From Sphagnum compactum (Eukaryota; Bryophyta; Sphagnopsida; Sphagnales), in contig OZ234496.1 of the NCBI GenBank assembly GCA_965153455.1, forward strand, positions 20,452,304 through 20,516,303: a stretch of 64,000 bases of DNA. Direction: 5' to 3'. The notes below the pieces were generated by a model that saw only the letters and a list, made by a program, of their open reading frames with translations, was not told where the DNA came from and ran no database searches. Shown one piece after another: positions 34,737-47,400 of the stretch (its first letter is position 1; each line of letters begins with the position of its first letter). The position numbers and the translations under genes are program-made.

Positions 34737-35695
34737 ATGATCAGCAACCATGTGTATCTTACAAAGTTTGGAATTGTCCATGAAAAAAGAGTGGAGTACA
34801 AACCTTCTGCTGAGAAACACAACTTCTTGTCTCACCTAAGAACAACAAATGTCATGCAACAATCATTTATGGTCCAAACAAAGGCTGATTGTGTATCAAC
34901 CTGCACAAAAATGGCACCCCTTTTTGCAGATGTCACAAAAGTTTTGCAATAAAGAATAAGGATGGAAGTCTGGAAAAGCTTCCGCAGTCTAGAGCAATAG
35001 TTCAAAATGGTGTTCATCACAGACAATGTGATCATACTGCAAGACAAGCTTCACTGTTCTGTGACATCCACAAGAACAGAAAGCCTGACGCAATAAAGAC
35101 TTTGCATATGGCATTTAAGACTTTACAACAGAGAAATAAATCAATAGAAGAGTGACACAAAGAGCTATGGCTTTCCTTCACATGCTAAAAAGAAAAGGTA
35201 TTAAACATACCAGTAGATCCCAGCAAAAAAGCTCTACCTTCAATAGTTAATGATCATCTTACATATGGTGGAGAGAATCTTACAAGAGAGGCAATACAAG
35301 AAGTTGAAGAATTGAGAGTAGTAACACAGTGTCCTAGAAGATCAAGCCAACAAAGCAGAACTCATATTAGACAAACCTCCTACATTCAGGCAACTAGAAG
35401 AAGCTGAACAATCAATTGAACATCCATACTTTATAAGAACAAAGGAATCAAGTGTTGGGTGGTATTTGGCAAGCTTCACCCAGTAGTATCCTTCGAGGAA
35501 GGAAGTTATACTTGGGATACAGTCAGGGAGCTCATTGCAGAAGATGAATATAACTCTCTAGAAAGACTGATGGTTAAATATCCTGACATTAAGCAGTGGA
35601 AGGAAATTCTTGGTATCCAGGAGTATGCTAAAGATCGAAAGCCCTACTGGAATATGCTGAAGACAAGGGATATTCTTCTGAGAAAACCCTCATGA
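34737..35695 (+). pseudogene. Unrecognised broken gene with paired Cys/His motifs
   Basis: Four overlapping open pieces in different frames look like one decayed protein. 34737-34952 is followed by 34889-35155, where CINLHKNGTPFCRCH and QCDHTARQASLFCDIH give two C-x(n)-FC-x(2)-H motifs that could bind zinc. Next come a piece at about 35205-35400 with SIVNDHLTYGGENLTREAIQ and ILDKPPTFRQLEEAEQSIEH, and 35459-35695 with SFEEGSYTWDTVRELIAEDE, KYPDIKQWKEILGIQ and a stop. The charged, tryptophan-containing content is protein-like, unlike the surrounding noise. I do not recognise the family. Short Cys/His modules of this kind occur in nucleases and in mobile or viral genes, so a transposon cargo gene is one option. 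Confidence 0.45.
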
Positions 35696-35699
35696 CAAG

Positions 35700-37004
35700 A
35701 TTTATCATAAGACTATTATGGGCCAAGTTCCTGATATGGATGTAGCTATATGTATATGGGAAGGCACTGCTTGAAATGGCAGGGCATCTGAGAAATTCTA
35801 TTAGCTATGAGCACAAATTTTGCGGTCTGAGATGTGACAATACCTGTCTCACATGAACCTCTAACGTAGAGGCTATCATTTCCTGTTTAACTCCAGAACT
35901 CCCAAGTTGAGCTTGTCTCCTTTGTCTGGGTCTCACAGAAATGCGACTAGTTGGCCTTGAACCATAGTTAACTCTGGAGTTCCTGCAGAAGCATGTGCTT
36001 TTTTGCCCATAAGAAGAGAAGTAGGCATATGCCCAACAATCCTCCTCAAAGCACATCTATTTTAAAAGTAATCAAATGCCATACAAAGCAAGCTCTTATA
36101 AATGAGATAGGAGTAATTAGAACTTAAATATAAGGGGAATAATATCTCCCCATAAGGAGTCAACAAACTGCCCACAACAGGTGAACTTGCCTGAAACTTC
36201 ACCAAATGCAACCATACAAATCTGAGCACTAATTTCACGAAATCCATTGAATCCTGGTATAATTAGAGAAGGGGTCACTGCACATTACAAGAGCTAAATG
36301 CTCAGGTCAAGTTTAAGCAAAAAAAACAGCAATGATTTATTTCATAGGGTGGGTGACGATCACACGCTTTGTAACAGGTCAAATTCACTCAGACATTCTG
36401 AAGAAATAAAAGAAAACATCTGGCTAAAACTTGGTTACAGTCTGGGCAGATGGATTGGACCACCTTTGTGAATCAGTTCTTTCAATTGAAAAAGTACTTG
36501 CTCTTTTGAGAGAGAAAAACAAAAATTGAAGCTACACAAAACAATGTATCCTTTTAACCTATCCTAGCACTCCAGAATTCATCATTCTGCATGGAACTGA
36601 TATGCAGAATGGGAGGTCCAATTCAACAGCTCGGACACCATACAGGTAACTCCCATGTGTATGCATCACTATATCCTAATGAACAGAATATATCACTACT
36701 TTAAAGAAAAATAGTCCTAGACAAACAAAGTTCAGCAAATTTTCTACAGCCCAAATTGCAGACCATTGTGGATGTAATGCACGTAAAGAAACAACCAACA
36801 ATGGGCCACACACAACTAAATGTACATTGTAGATTCTCAGTTTCCTTCACCTGCTTTGACTACACAATAGGGGGAAATGGCTCCAACTTATCCATTAACC
36901 AATTGGAAGCACTGAATTCGAGGCCAACTGGAAAAATAGATTTAATGTAATACCTACCTGATGAAATTGACCTCAAGAAGAAGTTTCTCCCTATGTTGCT
37001 GTAG
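35700..37004. other. 3' flank of MON2 (minus strand), no gene
   Basis: No supported exon on either strand. The part next to 37004 is probably the MON2 3' untranslated region, but no polyadenylation signal can be chosen. A minus-strand frame at 35805-36056 has no domain and no splice partner. Confidence 0.45.
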
Positions 37005-40000
37005 TTATAGGCCCAGTTGTGAGCCAACTAGCTGTAAAGGTGGTTGCAATAAAAGTGTAACTGCTAGCACCCTGTCATAAAGCAGAAAACACATGGGAAT
37101 AAGACAAGAATCCATGATACTCCGCATGTTTGATATTACTCTTCTCTGTTGCATATCACTGACCAAATATAAATCTGAGGACAAGGACACAGCATTGACA
37201 CATTCTTGGCATTCTGCAGTCTGAACAACTGCAGCTGAGTTCTTAGTAATCTATGCTGAAGGTTCAATTGCTTTACATTTTGTACGAACTGAATATACAA
37301 TGGATGCCATTATTTCTTGTAACAAGTTTGCTGTGTTGCTAGTGCTTGTGCTTGTGCTTCCTTTGAGCTTTAACCTTGTTACCATGAAAGAAGACTGTAA
37401 CTAGTCTCATTACTATGAGGTTTTCCAAAATGCTGAATATTGGTGCTAGATCATGCTATGATTATAGCAACTGCTCTGCTTACAGAGACTAAAAGGAGGA
37501 AAATAGATGCTACTGAAAGCCTTACCGTGTGGTGACAAGTTCACAAAGACTTGTGTAAAGGAGTAGCAAATGCCCTCGGTCCCACAATTTCTGATGTACT
37601 TGGAAAGACCCAGTGGATGCATGACCTGATTCTGAGGTCTGTAAATGGTTGGATTTGGATTCCTCTCTCCGATAGAGAGGGATATGGAGAGCATCAGCAG
37701 TCACAGGATGTAGAACAAGCTTTGCAAGCTCCCGAAGTACAAGAACAACTTCATCTGTTGTCATCTGTGGAACTGATGTCTCACCTTCATCATCACCCCC
37801 CAGCCCCCCCCCCCAATCAGAAAACTACTATGAAATGGTGCAGAGCCGGAAAAAATGCATAAGGGGCATGTTGGTCAACTAGAAAACAGTTCGCAACGGG
37901 AAGAGAATTTCAATTACCAACTTCTCTTTCAGCATCTGCAAAGTGATGGAGAATGGCTTTGCAACGTCCTATGAGTATTGTTATTGATATTCGACTCACA
38001 ACTACTCTTGAGGACTCCTGTGGTTGTTGATTGTCACAGCTGCAAAAGAAAATTTATTGGACAAGACTTGGTCAAATATTTGACAAACACAACTGGAGTG
38101 GTAGAAGTAATGTCTTCCCCTAAAATACAGCAATACTGGTAAAACAGGAAATACTCATCTTTTCTCCTGTAGAAACAAGAATACCCATTTTCCAGCCAGC
38201 ACCATTTCAAAGACACTGGCAGAACAAGAAAACCAATGGATTTACTCCTAGCACAATGTGTGGTGATAAAGTGGCGAACTGTTGGCAGACAGAGGATGAG
38301 GATAAACCTGCATAATTTGAAAAGTTTTTCAAGACAAGTCATAGAAAATCTGCCACAGTGAGCAGGAAGAAGAGCAACAGATTCTAAAGATAAAGCTGAT
38401 GTCCTTGCAGCGCACTGATCAATGACACTCACCAACCGTTGTATCACCTGTTTCATGAAATACCACTGAAAACTTTAACACAAACTACTGTTTGAAACTC
38501 ATTGCAAATACAAGTACTGTGGGGGGTGGCACTCCTATAAGCATTTCCCAAAAAGATGACATATCCAGCACGTAATGCATAGGTTCCTTCAAATACAGCC
38601 ATTGCAGGTTAACCAATTCATGAAGTTCCATATATCAGCAGCCAAATGTAGCCTTTTGCTTGAATCAAGCTGCAGTGAATTACAAGAGTGATAGTTCTAA
38701 CTTTTGAGACTAGTTCTGTATGACATGTTTCAGTCTTAGACTGATAAATGCAGATCTACATATCACCTGGCCATTTCAAGCTGAAAACATCTTTACCTCA
38801 TGAGGTGCATCTTGGCATGACGTAAGCAGTTCATCGCACAGAAAATTCAAAACACAGTACTCTAAAAGTTCATCCTCTTCCAGTGTTTCTGATGCACCAG
38901 TTGAGAGAGCGACAGCTCGCCCACAAGCACCCACCACAAATTTCTCATATGTGTCTGCAACCTCCTTCCAAAATCTCAATCTTGAGGTGCCGGTTCCCCC
39001 AGAAACTGAGCACTCTCTTCCATTAACCTTCTCCACCGTGGAAGAGTCCCGTACAATTGCTCCCCGAAGTACTGTAACTAAAGCATTTGTAGATGTCCTC
39101 CATAACCCATCCGTAGGGGCATCCCGTCGTGTTGCCATGCATCTGAGATCCAATTCATGCATGTTAGTTGTCTTTCATGGGGCTTTGCAGTATGCACAAA
39201 CAGAAACACAGAAGAAATGACAAACGCTAGCATAATTGTTTACTGAAGCTTGTTGGACAAAGCTACACACTTGATCTACACCTGAGCACAACACAATTAG
39301 AAACCCTGTTACCTTCCCAGAGCTCCTACAATTTCTGGCAAGACTGTTGCTGCTACGTCTGCAGGAGTGGACTTGTATAATGCCATGAGAACAGGAATCA
39401 ACTTCTCCGAAAACAACATTGACACAGCTAGGGAGCCCAATTTAAGCGCTTGTGGTGAATCTGGAGGGAGTCTGTCCAGTGAACCAGTTCCATCCACACC
39501 ACCTTCTTTAATACTGGAACCCTCCACCTGATGGTAAAGATGCCCTGATTGTCCATTTGTGTACAAAATTGAGCCCTTTCCAGCTGCATGATGTTGCTGG
39601 AAATTGCCATCTATATTTCCTTCTTCTAGTGTGTTGGAGAATCGCCTTTTGTCAATCCTCAGGTTATTTCCACCAGGTAAGTAGGATAAAACTTGGTGAA
39701 GGAAAACTGGCCACATACCCAAAAGATGATCATCATTTGGCTTCAGGGTTGGTAAAATGGCCAGAATTGTGAAAGGGATCTGTACCATCACACCTAATGT
39801 CAACAAACTATATAGATTGAACCATACAAATTGCTCCATTTTATGTATACCTGCAAAACTATCTTTCTTATAATCATCATGAAAGGACCTTAGCCCTCAA
39901 AAGACCATAAAATTCACGAGTCCACACACAAACTCAGCTGTCCCTCTAGTCTTCTGTCAGGTGATGTTAGAAGACCCATAAATGTTCAGGACCTACCTTC

Positions 40001-41491
40001 CCAACTGTAGCTATGGGTGCCCATATGAATAAGTCCACCAATGCCAGTATCCGTACATAGCTGTTTGTCCCAAAAAGAGAATGTCCATTAGCATAGAGAT
40101 CCCCTGCAATGAGAGAAAGAATCCAAGAAACTCATTATAAAACAGTGAAGAAATTGGTCATGCAAAACATCAGCAGTGAATGATCAAAAGAACCCAAGAA
40201 AACTCATTAAAACAGCAAGAAACTTGCAATGCACACATCAGAAATGGATGATCAAGATTGAAGTAATGCATGAACTAAAACAAAGTCTCCTCTAACCTAT
40301 CAATTAAGCCTCAAAGCATTGCTAGTTATCAGACTTGCAAGCTACTGTGAACTGGCCATGTCATATCTTCCCAACATCGTGACCAGTTTTCACAAGAGCA
40401 ATTAACATCTCTAAGCTACATCCACTCCTTACTATGTGTACTGTACCCTGTAGACTTGGAAGCTACTGTGCACTGGCCATGTCATATCTTCCCAACATGG
40501 TGACCAGTTTTCACAAGAGCAATTAAAATCTCTAAGCTACATCCACTCCTTACTATGTGTACTGTACCCTGTATCATTCTATTGGGTGGCTAGCATATAT
40601 TGAACAATATTCTTTCATGACAATTTTGGAGATAACATACCCAAGCTTTTCCAAAGCTCCTTTTGCACTTTGGATGCCATTCCAGTTTGACCACGAACAG
40701 CACTCTGTGCTATGGTTTCATATGTACTGAATGCTGACTCAAAATAATAACCCGGCAGCATAACCTGCAAAGAAAGCCAACTTGAAACTGTTGTACTGAG
40801 TGGCCAAAGAGTTCTATGTTGGCAGCAGCCCTGGTAAAGTGCTCAGTCTTTCTCACTCACTTTTCTTCAGAAGAAAACCCCACTTGGACTTTGATCTTTG
40901 AAGTTTCAAATCACCTAGCTTTGTCTCTTGGTGACAAGAGAATCTGATGAAGAGATATGAATCCAGAGACTCTTACAATTATTCTGAACCCAATGAATTT
41001 CTTCATCCTCAATCCTCATACTGTTCAGAATCATATGTGCATAGCATGGTGTATGATGGAGTTCAACAATAACAGCTGAAAAGAGAAGAACTTTCAACAA
41101 AATGGTACAGCCTTTAATTGCAACAACAGAAAAAATATGTAACAGCATTCCACAGATTTTCACATGTGGAATCTCCACACTAGAGTCCAAAAGAATGAGA
41201 ATTGATCTGAAATCACTACAACAAAACCTAAGAATCTGACCTTTAGATCATGAAAGACAAGCACAGAATGCATGGACGTAATTGCAGCCACCGCAACCTC
41301 CTCACTACCATTTAGCACACTTTCTTGTACAAATGTCAGGAAAGAATCCCAGCCTGAACCCACACCATACCCACCATTCTCTGTAAATAAGTTTTCCAAA
41401 TTATTACAAGGGTTGCAGCTCCAACATACAGTGGACATGAATAGCACTTTCCATACAACAAAGGACTTACCAGAGTCAGTATACACAGAAA
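37005..41491 (-). other. MON2: MON2 exons 34-43 (residues 1156-1754)
   Basis: Exons: 41491-41471 (a 21-nt microexon, optional), 41380-41241, 40764-40641, 40103-39993, 39793-39313, 39142-38797, 38447-38308, 38039-37918, 37772-37526 and 37071-37005. The microexon has clean AG and GT borders and is a multiple of three, so the frame is kept with or without it. The exon ending at 39993 uses a GTCCTG donor; the nearer GTAGGT donor at 39997 would shift the frame. The 39793-39313 exon is the largest (481 nt), with ILPTLKPNDDHLLGMWPVFL. The last exon ends LQLVGSQLGL. If the microexon is skipped the protein has 1,747 residues. Confidence 0.88.
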
Positions 41492-44400
41492 CTGCAAAAC
41501 CAGACTCACAAGCCAAGGAACATTCCAACATTCAACACTCCATAGTCAAGATTCAGTAATCTGCTTCTTAAGTTGCCAAGAATCCAACAGGCTTCCAATC
41601 CAACACTTTTGCGCAAGAGAGCTAGGAAGCTATTTTCTATTTAGTCTTGGCCACTCAAAGATTTACCTTGCTTGAAGGAATCGAGCCTATACAAAATTTT
41701 GAAATGGGGTCTCAAGAGGCGACCCATGCCACCAAGTACAAGGACAAGAGTCTCATCCCATTGCTTCTGTGCTGTATTCCGGCTATCAAGCAAACCACCC
41801 AATTTCCTTGTTATTTCTCATTGGGCATATCTGAGATTCTTTTCCTGATTAAAACTAAAGCTGATGCTGTCAACTTGTAAACCCACAATAGAAATTGTGA
41901 TATGTCTAGTGCACACTTCAAGGTCAGACTTACCCATTGACACCACATCAGGCAGATGATCTAATTTCCAAGGTGGCAATTTATAGAGCAGCAATCAAAC
42001 CTCCTACATACAGATCATGTTGGGTACTTCAACTGAACCCAAAGATACCACATAGCTATGCCACTAATGACCAGCACTACAATCATTGAACTTTTAACCT
42101 CTGAAGTGGCATGGTTCATGTTTCTGATTACACATTCTGAAATAATGTTTATTGCAGGATGATGCACATCTATATACAAGACCTTCCCTGTGACAAAGGA
42201 CACAGATCTCTCTTCACCATAACCTCTCAAACTCAAGCTTACAACAGCTAAAAGCTTTGGATTATTGAGCAATGGTGAAAAGCTTCACAATTAAGCACTT
42301 TACATTTAAAGAATTAACAGGAATCTTCAGCTCCAACCCAAAGAAAGGCATGCTTCTGCATAAGTGCTTTGCAATCCAGGAAAAGTCCAGTTTCTGGATT
42401 CTGGGTGAAAAATCTCCCATCAGGAAATTCAACAACTGTATGGACAAGCATTTCAACAATAATATACCTGTGATGGACAAGCATGTGAACAGGCTTGCCC
42501 CCTTCTGTGCCCAACTCCTTCCCATGCCATTGATCCTTTGAAGAAGTTGAAGCCTAAGTCGTGAAAACCCAAAAAGAAACACAATTAAGAAGGAAGTTGA
42601 CACTCTTCCTGTGATCCCTCTTGACAGCCTTCTGGAACAAAAAATTTCTGCCCAATTCCTGGTACAAAATGAACATCTGTAAATTTGAAATCAGACATAA
42701 TATGATATTTGCATTGAGGTGACATGTCTACTTACCAAGTGGCGTACAGTATCAACCAAGGGAAACACAAGGTTCCAAAGGCACCGCTTCCACATGGGTA
42801 AAGTAAGCTTGTGCCCATGACTGCTTAGAGACTGGAAAAGAGTTCGAATAGCTGAGTGCCGCACCTTGAGACAACAAATTCTCATTGTCAGCTTCAACTA
42901 ATGTTTTTCTAAATCAGTTCACATCAGTCTTCAACACGCAGCATACAGTATAAGTAATCATATCAGAATCACAAAGAAGCCCACAAACTGCTGAATCTGG
43001 TCATTCCTGTTTTTCCTGGAGCTGGATTCTGATTTCTTGCTGAAAATCTATGCTTTCACATTCAAGGCTTTCTGCACTGCCATGACTTTTGTCACCTTGA
43101 GCCTGAATAGAAACTTCAAATTATGTGAAATAAACAGCAATTTCAAGTTCCAATGAGCTAGCAAACTGTTGCACCAATCACATCTTTCAAGCCTGGGGAA
43201 AAACCACAAGTCACTATGTGCAATGACAAAAAGAGCAGCGGTCAACAGTACCTCTGGCCTTTCATCTGTGCCCAGACTCTGGATCACACCATAAACAGCC
43301 AATAGAAATGCATCACAGCCCATGCCAAGAGTTTCATTTGGGTCACCCTTTGTATCTTCCTTGCCTTTGCTCACCCATCTTCCAAATTCTTCATCTCCTT
43401 CAGTTATTGTGGATGGCCTTGGTTCAGAGTGACTCAGTTCAGTTTCTGCAAAATAGACTGAGTCAAGCTGCCAGTTGGGATGCTGAGATCTGTGAAAGAC
43501 TGATCAATCTTCATGTATAAACTCCACAGAATGTAGGAAACAGAAATTACAGGTCACTGAAAAAGACAGCAAGAGCTTGAGTCTACAAATGTCACATACT
43601 AGCTCCTTGTGCTCTGCAAGCCTCATGGTTAACGCCTCTTGCAAAAAAATCAGCAGTAGTCCACAAAGAGCCTATGGCTGTCAAGCTTATATTAACATCA
43701 GTTCTCTGGGCACCATATGCTCCCGCAACTTCTATACACCTGAAGAAGACTTCCAGAGCATCAGAATGCAGTCCATATCAGAGAAGCTCAAGAGCTTTAA
43801 CGTTTCTAGCACCTATTTGGAATGCATCATGAACTACACCAACATAAGCTTTTTGCAATCTGTCTTTCTCATATGTGTTTCTCCTACATTTTCAGAAGCA
43901 ACAGGAAGACTCTGTCATGATGATGGTTAGCTTTAAAGAAACATAATACAAGTGGGTTCTCAAATGACAGGAGGGATGACTTGTCGACTTACAGCCCTAA
44001 CGTGTTTGCAGGAATGGAGAGAAGACCGTCATTCATGATGACCTTAAGATTCTGCAAATAGTCAGGGACAAACAGAGCTGAGTCTATTGGCAGGAACACA
44101 TTTCATGGCTTCCTTCAGCAGCAGAGCATAGAAGGTTTAATGAGTTGATCCAGTAATTCCCACTATTCCTGTATCATCAGAGATGAAACTGAGACTCCAC
44201 ATCTTCAGAAGCAAAGTAGATTCTGTGAAGGTTGAGTTGCAAGAAAACTCTTTATTTCACTTTCCCCAGAGCCTCAAAATGTCTAGTGGGTGCATAACTT
44301 GAGTCCCTCCTTATAAACTGGGTGGAGAGGAATTCATGCTTCATGTACTCCAAAATCTGAAAATGGGGAAGGAGGAACTTACTTGGAATCCCAAAGGCAC

Positions 44401-47400
44401 CACATCTCTTTCTGAAGCATTTGCAACTGATCTGTCAGATGCACAGCAACATCAGTAAAAGGTCCAAAGCAAAAAGGCACTCATATGCTCTGAAATCAAA
44501 ATAACTCAAATCTTATCTCTTGAGCTCTTTGTTTACCTACAAAGCAATCATTAATTTAAGGTGGTCAAAAGTTATTAAGGCTGAAGTTTTAACAACTTAA
44601 TCCTTAATAACAGAAAAATCTAAACAACACTTTTAAAGGTAGCACAACAGAGGAGTGCAGTCATAACCTTGTGAGAGTCATTCACAAAAGTGCCAGACCA
44701 ACCTTATCATGAATAGCAGTGACAAGCTGCCATGACTATCTACCAAATTCATCACATCCACATCGTGGGTATAGATACATATGTAATAATCCAGCAGAAA
44801 TTCAGTATAGAAATTAGTATACAAAACCTGCATCCTGAGTTTCTGTCACATTTCCAGAAGCAATGGGAAGAAGCAGTTTCAGAATATTATGGAGTTAACA
44901 AGCATTCCTCTGAATTGGTGCCAAAAACATACATAGCTAGTGAGCTCCATAGTTCACAACCATATCAAAGAATTACATAGGAACACTACTTATCAAGGAC
45001 TTTTTGGCACCGCTATAAGGCAGTTGCCGATATTGACTTGCTGCAGAATCTTTCACCATTCAAGAGAAAGATCATTCTAAGCAGTTACGCACAATCCTGA
45101 CCACGTTTGAACATTCAACTCAGGTCTATGGTTGATGCCAATTGCATTGGAAAGTAAGGAGAACAGTCATGGAATCCACAAAACCTGAGAAGCTCAAAAA
45201 TAATGGGCCAGCTGTGATGCAACTTTTCTCCATGTCTCTGCAAGGGCGGAAAGAGATAAAATCAGTTTCCAAGAAACACTCAAAAGTCCACTTGCTCCCA
45301 ACATGAACCTTAAATTCCAATTCCATCACCCATTTTGTCATTCCGGTCTAATTGATACCTCTGCAACAGATGAAGAAGAATCACCATATATGTACAAGAA
45401 CGCACCTCCAATACATGGAGCAAAATTTTGAGAGCACCACTTCGGATGTCTGTGGTACGCCCATAATAGTAGAGTGTGCTGAGAGGTGTAATCAATGCAC
45501 ATTCAAAGGCCTCATCATCAACACCTTGCTCATCACTACTGCATAGCACTGTGGCACCATTTGTTGTAGAGCCTGAGCCACTTCTACCCGATCTCTTTTT
45601 TTCAATAACTGTGGCAGCTCTGGAGCTTTCTCGTGAAGAAAATCGTTGGCATCCTAAGACACCACAGATTGCTCTGTCCAAAGCATCTAATGCAACAGTA
45701 TGAACTTGCTGGCTATCATGCTCCACAAGCTGCACTTTTACAATCAGTAAGCATTAGACATTCCATGAGGCGTGATATGAGATGGAAGCAGTTCACAGCA
45801 TCCCATTCGGGTATGCAAGTAAATCAAAAGACCTGTATCATACTGTCAAGAGAACATCCCCTCCAATGTTGTCCACACAATTTTCTATTGGTCATATGTT
45901 GATCTTTACTCCGCTGCAACTACTTATCTGATATTTTAGATTTTCTATACAGGTTCCAATTCAAATGCCAGTCAAGAAACACATGCTCATACAGTACGTG
46001 CAGCAGATTACATTGCAGCCTAAAAGCAACTGGTGGGGAGGAACAATTTTTCTGTCACCTCCAGCAGATGAGCGGACAGTTGATCCCAAACATGCTCCAA
46101 ACCTGATAAGAACATTCTTAGCTTTAATTCCTGGAATAACATGTAGATGCAGTAATGGATGAACATAATAGCAGACTCAAAGTAGTTGCTAAAGATGGTA
46201 GTTCACCAAAACAAAAAACTACAGAAATACAGCTCAAGAAACACAACATGCAGAGGAAACAAAAGGAAAAAGAGAAAATGGAGGCAGGTGATACATATAA
46301 ACAATGGAGAATGAGAAAGCTTACGGTGCTCATTGACCATCAGTGTCAGAAGCATGCGCTCAACACCAAACATTTTTGTTGATTGGCCTGTCATGGTATT
46401 GGCACCAGGGCTACTAGTTGTGGAAAAATTGGGGCTTGTTAGGCCACTCACAAAGCTATTGGAGACTTGCCGTAATGCTGCCAGGAAGAAGGATAATGCC
46501 TGTGTGCTCATCTTCCCTGAACTTTCAAACACCTATGTAGCAATGTTGATTCCAGAGTGCCAATGGTGTAAATCAAGATGAACAATGCATGCAACCAAAA
46601 GAATTTGTTACAAAGATATTTCTATATAGATACAGCATGTGGATCAGTGGTTTACCACAAAGATTTATCCAAAGGCACCACTACAGAAATCCATCACAAC
46701 GGGCCAACAACAATATTCAACTGAAGGGAATACTGGAACACTGATGGCAGGATTATGAGAAATCATCAAGAGAACCCGACAGCTGCCAGCATTCAGTGAA
46801 AAGAACTTGAACATGGTACAACAAGGTGCTTAAGGTAAGGCCCACCTGAGCATCATACATTGCAAGAACACTAACATCATTTGATTGAGTGCGTGTAGCA
46901 CTTGATAGAACTTCCTGCAAGGGAGACACGTTCCCAATCAGAAATTTGAAGTTCATTACTTCTCTACAAATAGAATCTGATGTTAGACTCCACACTTATT
47001 GTGTTCAACAACCTTGACATGCCAAGAGTTTATTTTGAGCTCTAGAACTTGGATCACAAATACTGCCTCTATATCTGAAACAATACACTGAACTAAGTTT
47101 TCATATTCAGTATGTATACCACACCAAATCAACCAGCAAGTTTGCACTGTCTTGAAAAAAATAAATTATAACTCAATCCCAACTTTTGAATTTTTGGATG
47201 TATTATTCTTCATATATAATAGCGCATCCAGCATTCAGTCACAGCCAGTATCTCGTCAGGGAATCCTCTTGAGAAGAATAATGCAAGAATAATGCAACTA
47301 GACAACTTCACCTGTGAAGAGGCATAAGGTGAATGCGTGATAACATCCAAAACTTCCAAAGTCTCCATTACCTAGCCACATGGAACTGCTGGATAAGTAC

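Larger units (their letters stand above)
41667..46532 (-). other. MON2: MON2 exons 23-33 (residues 673-1156)
   Basis: Exons: 46532-46325, 46102-46059, 45729-45406, 45237-45185, 44431-44383, 44051-43993, 43739-43596, 43489-43252, 42864-42736, 42553-42468 and 41782-41667. Exon 25 (108 codons) is the second largest of this block's kind and holds ALDALDRAICGVLG and KILLHVLE. Exon 29 can use two nearby donors; only the downstream one, after 43596, keeps the frame into exon 30. Exon 32 gives SSKDQWHGKELG and GGKPVHMLVHH, leading to SRNTAQKQWDETLVLVLGG in exon 33, a hallmark of plant MON2. Confidence 0.92.
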
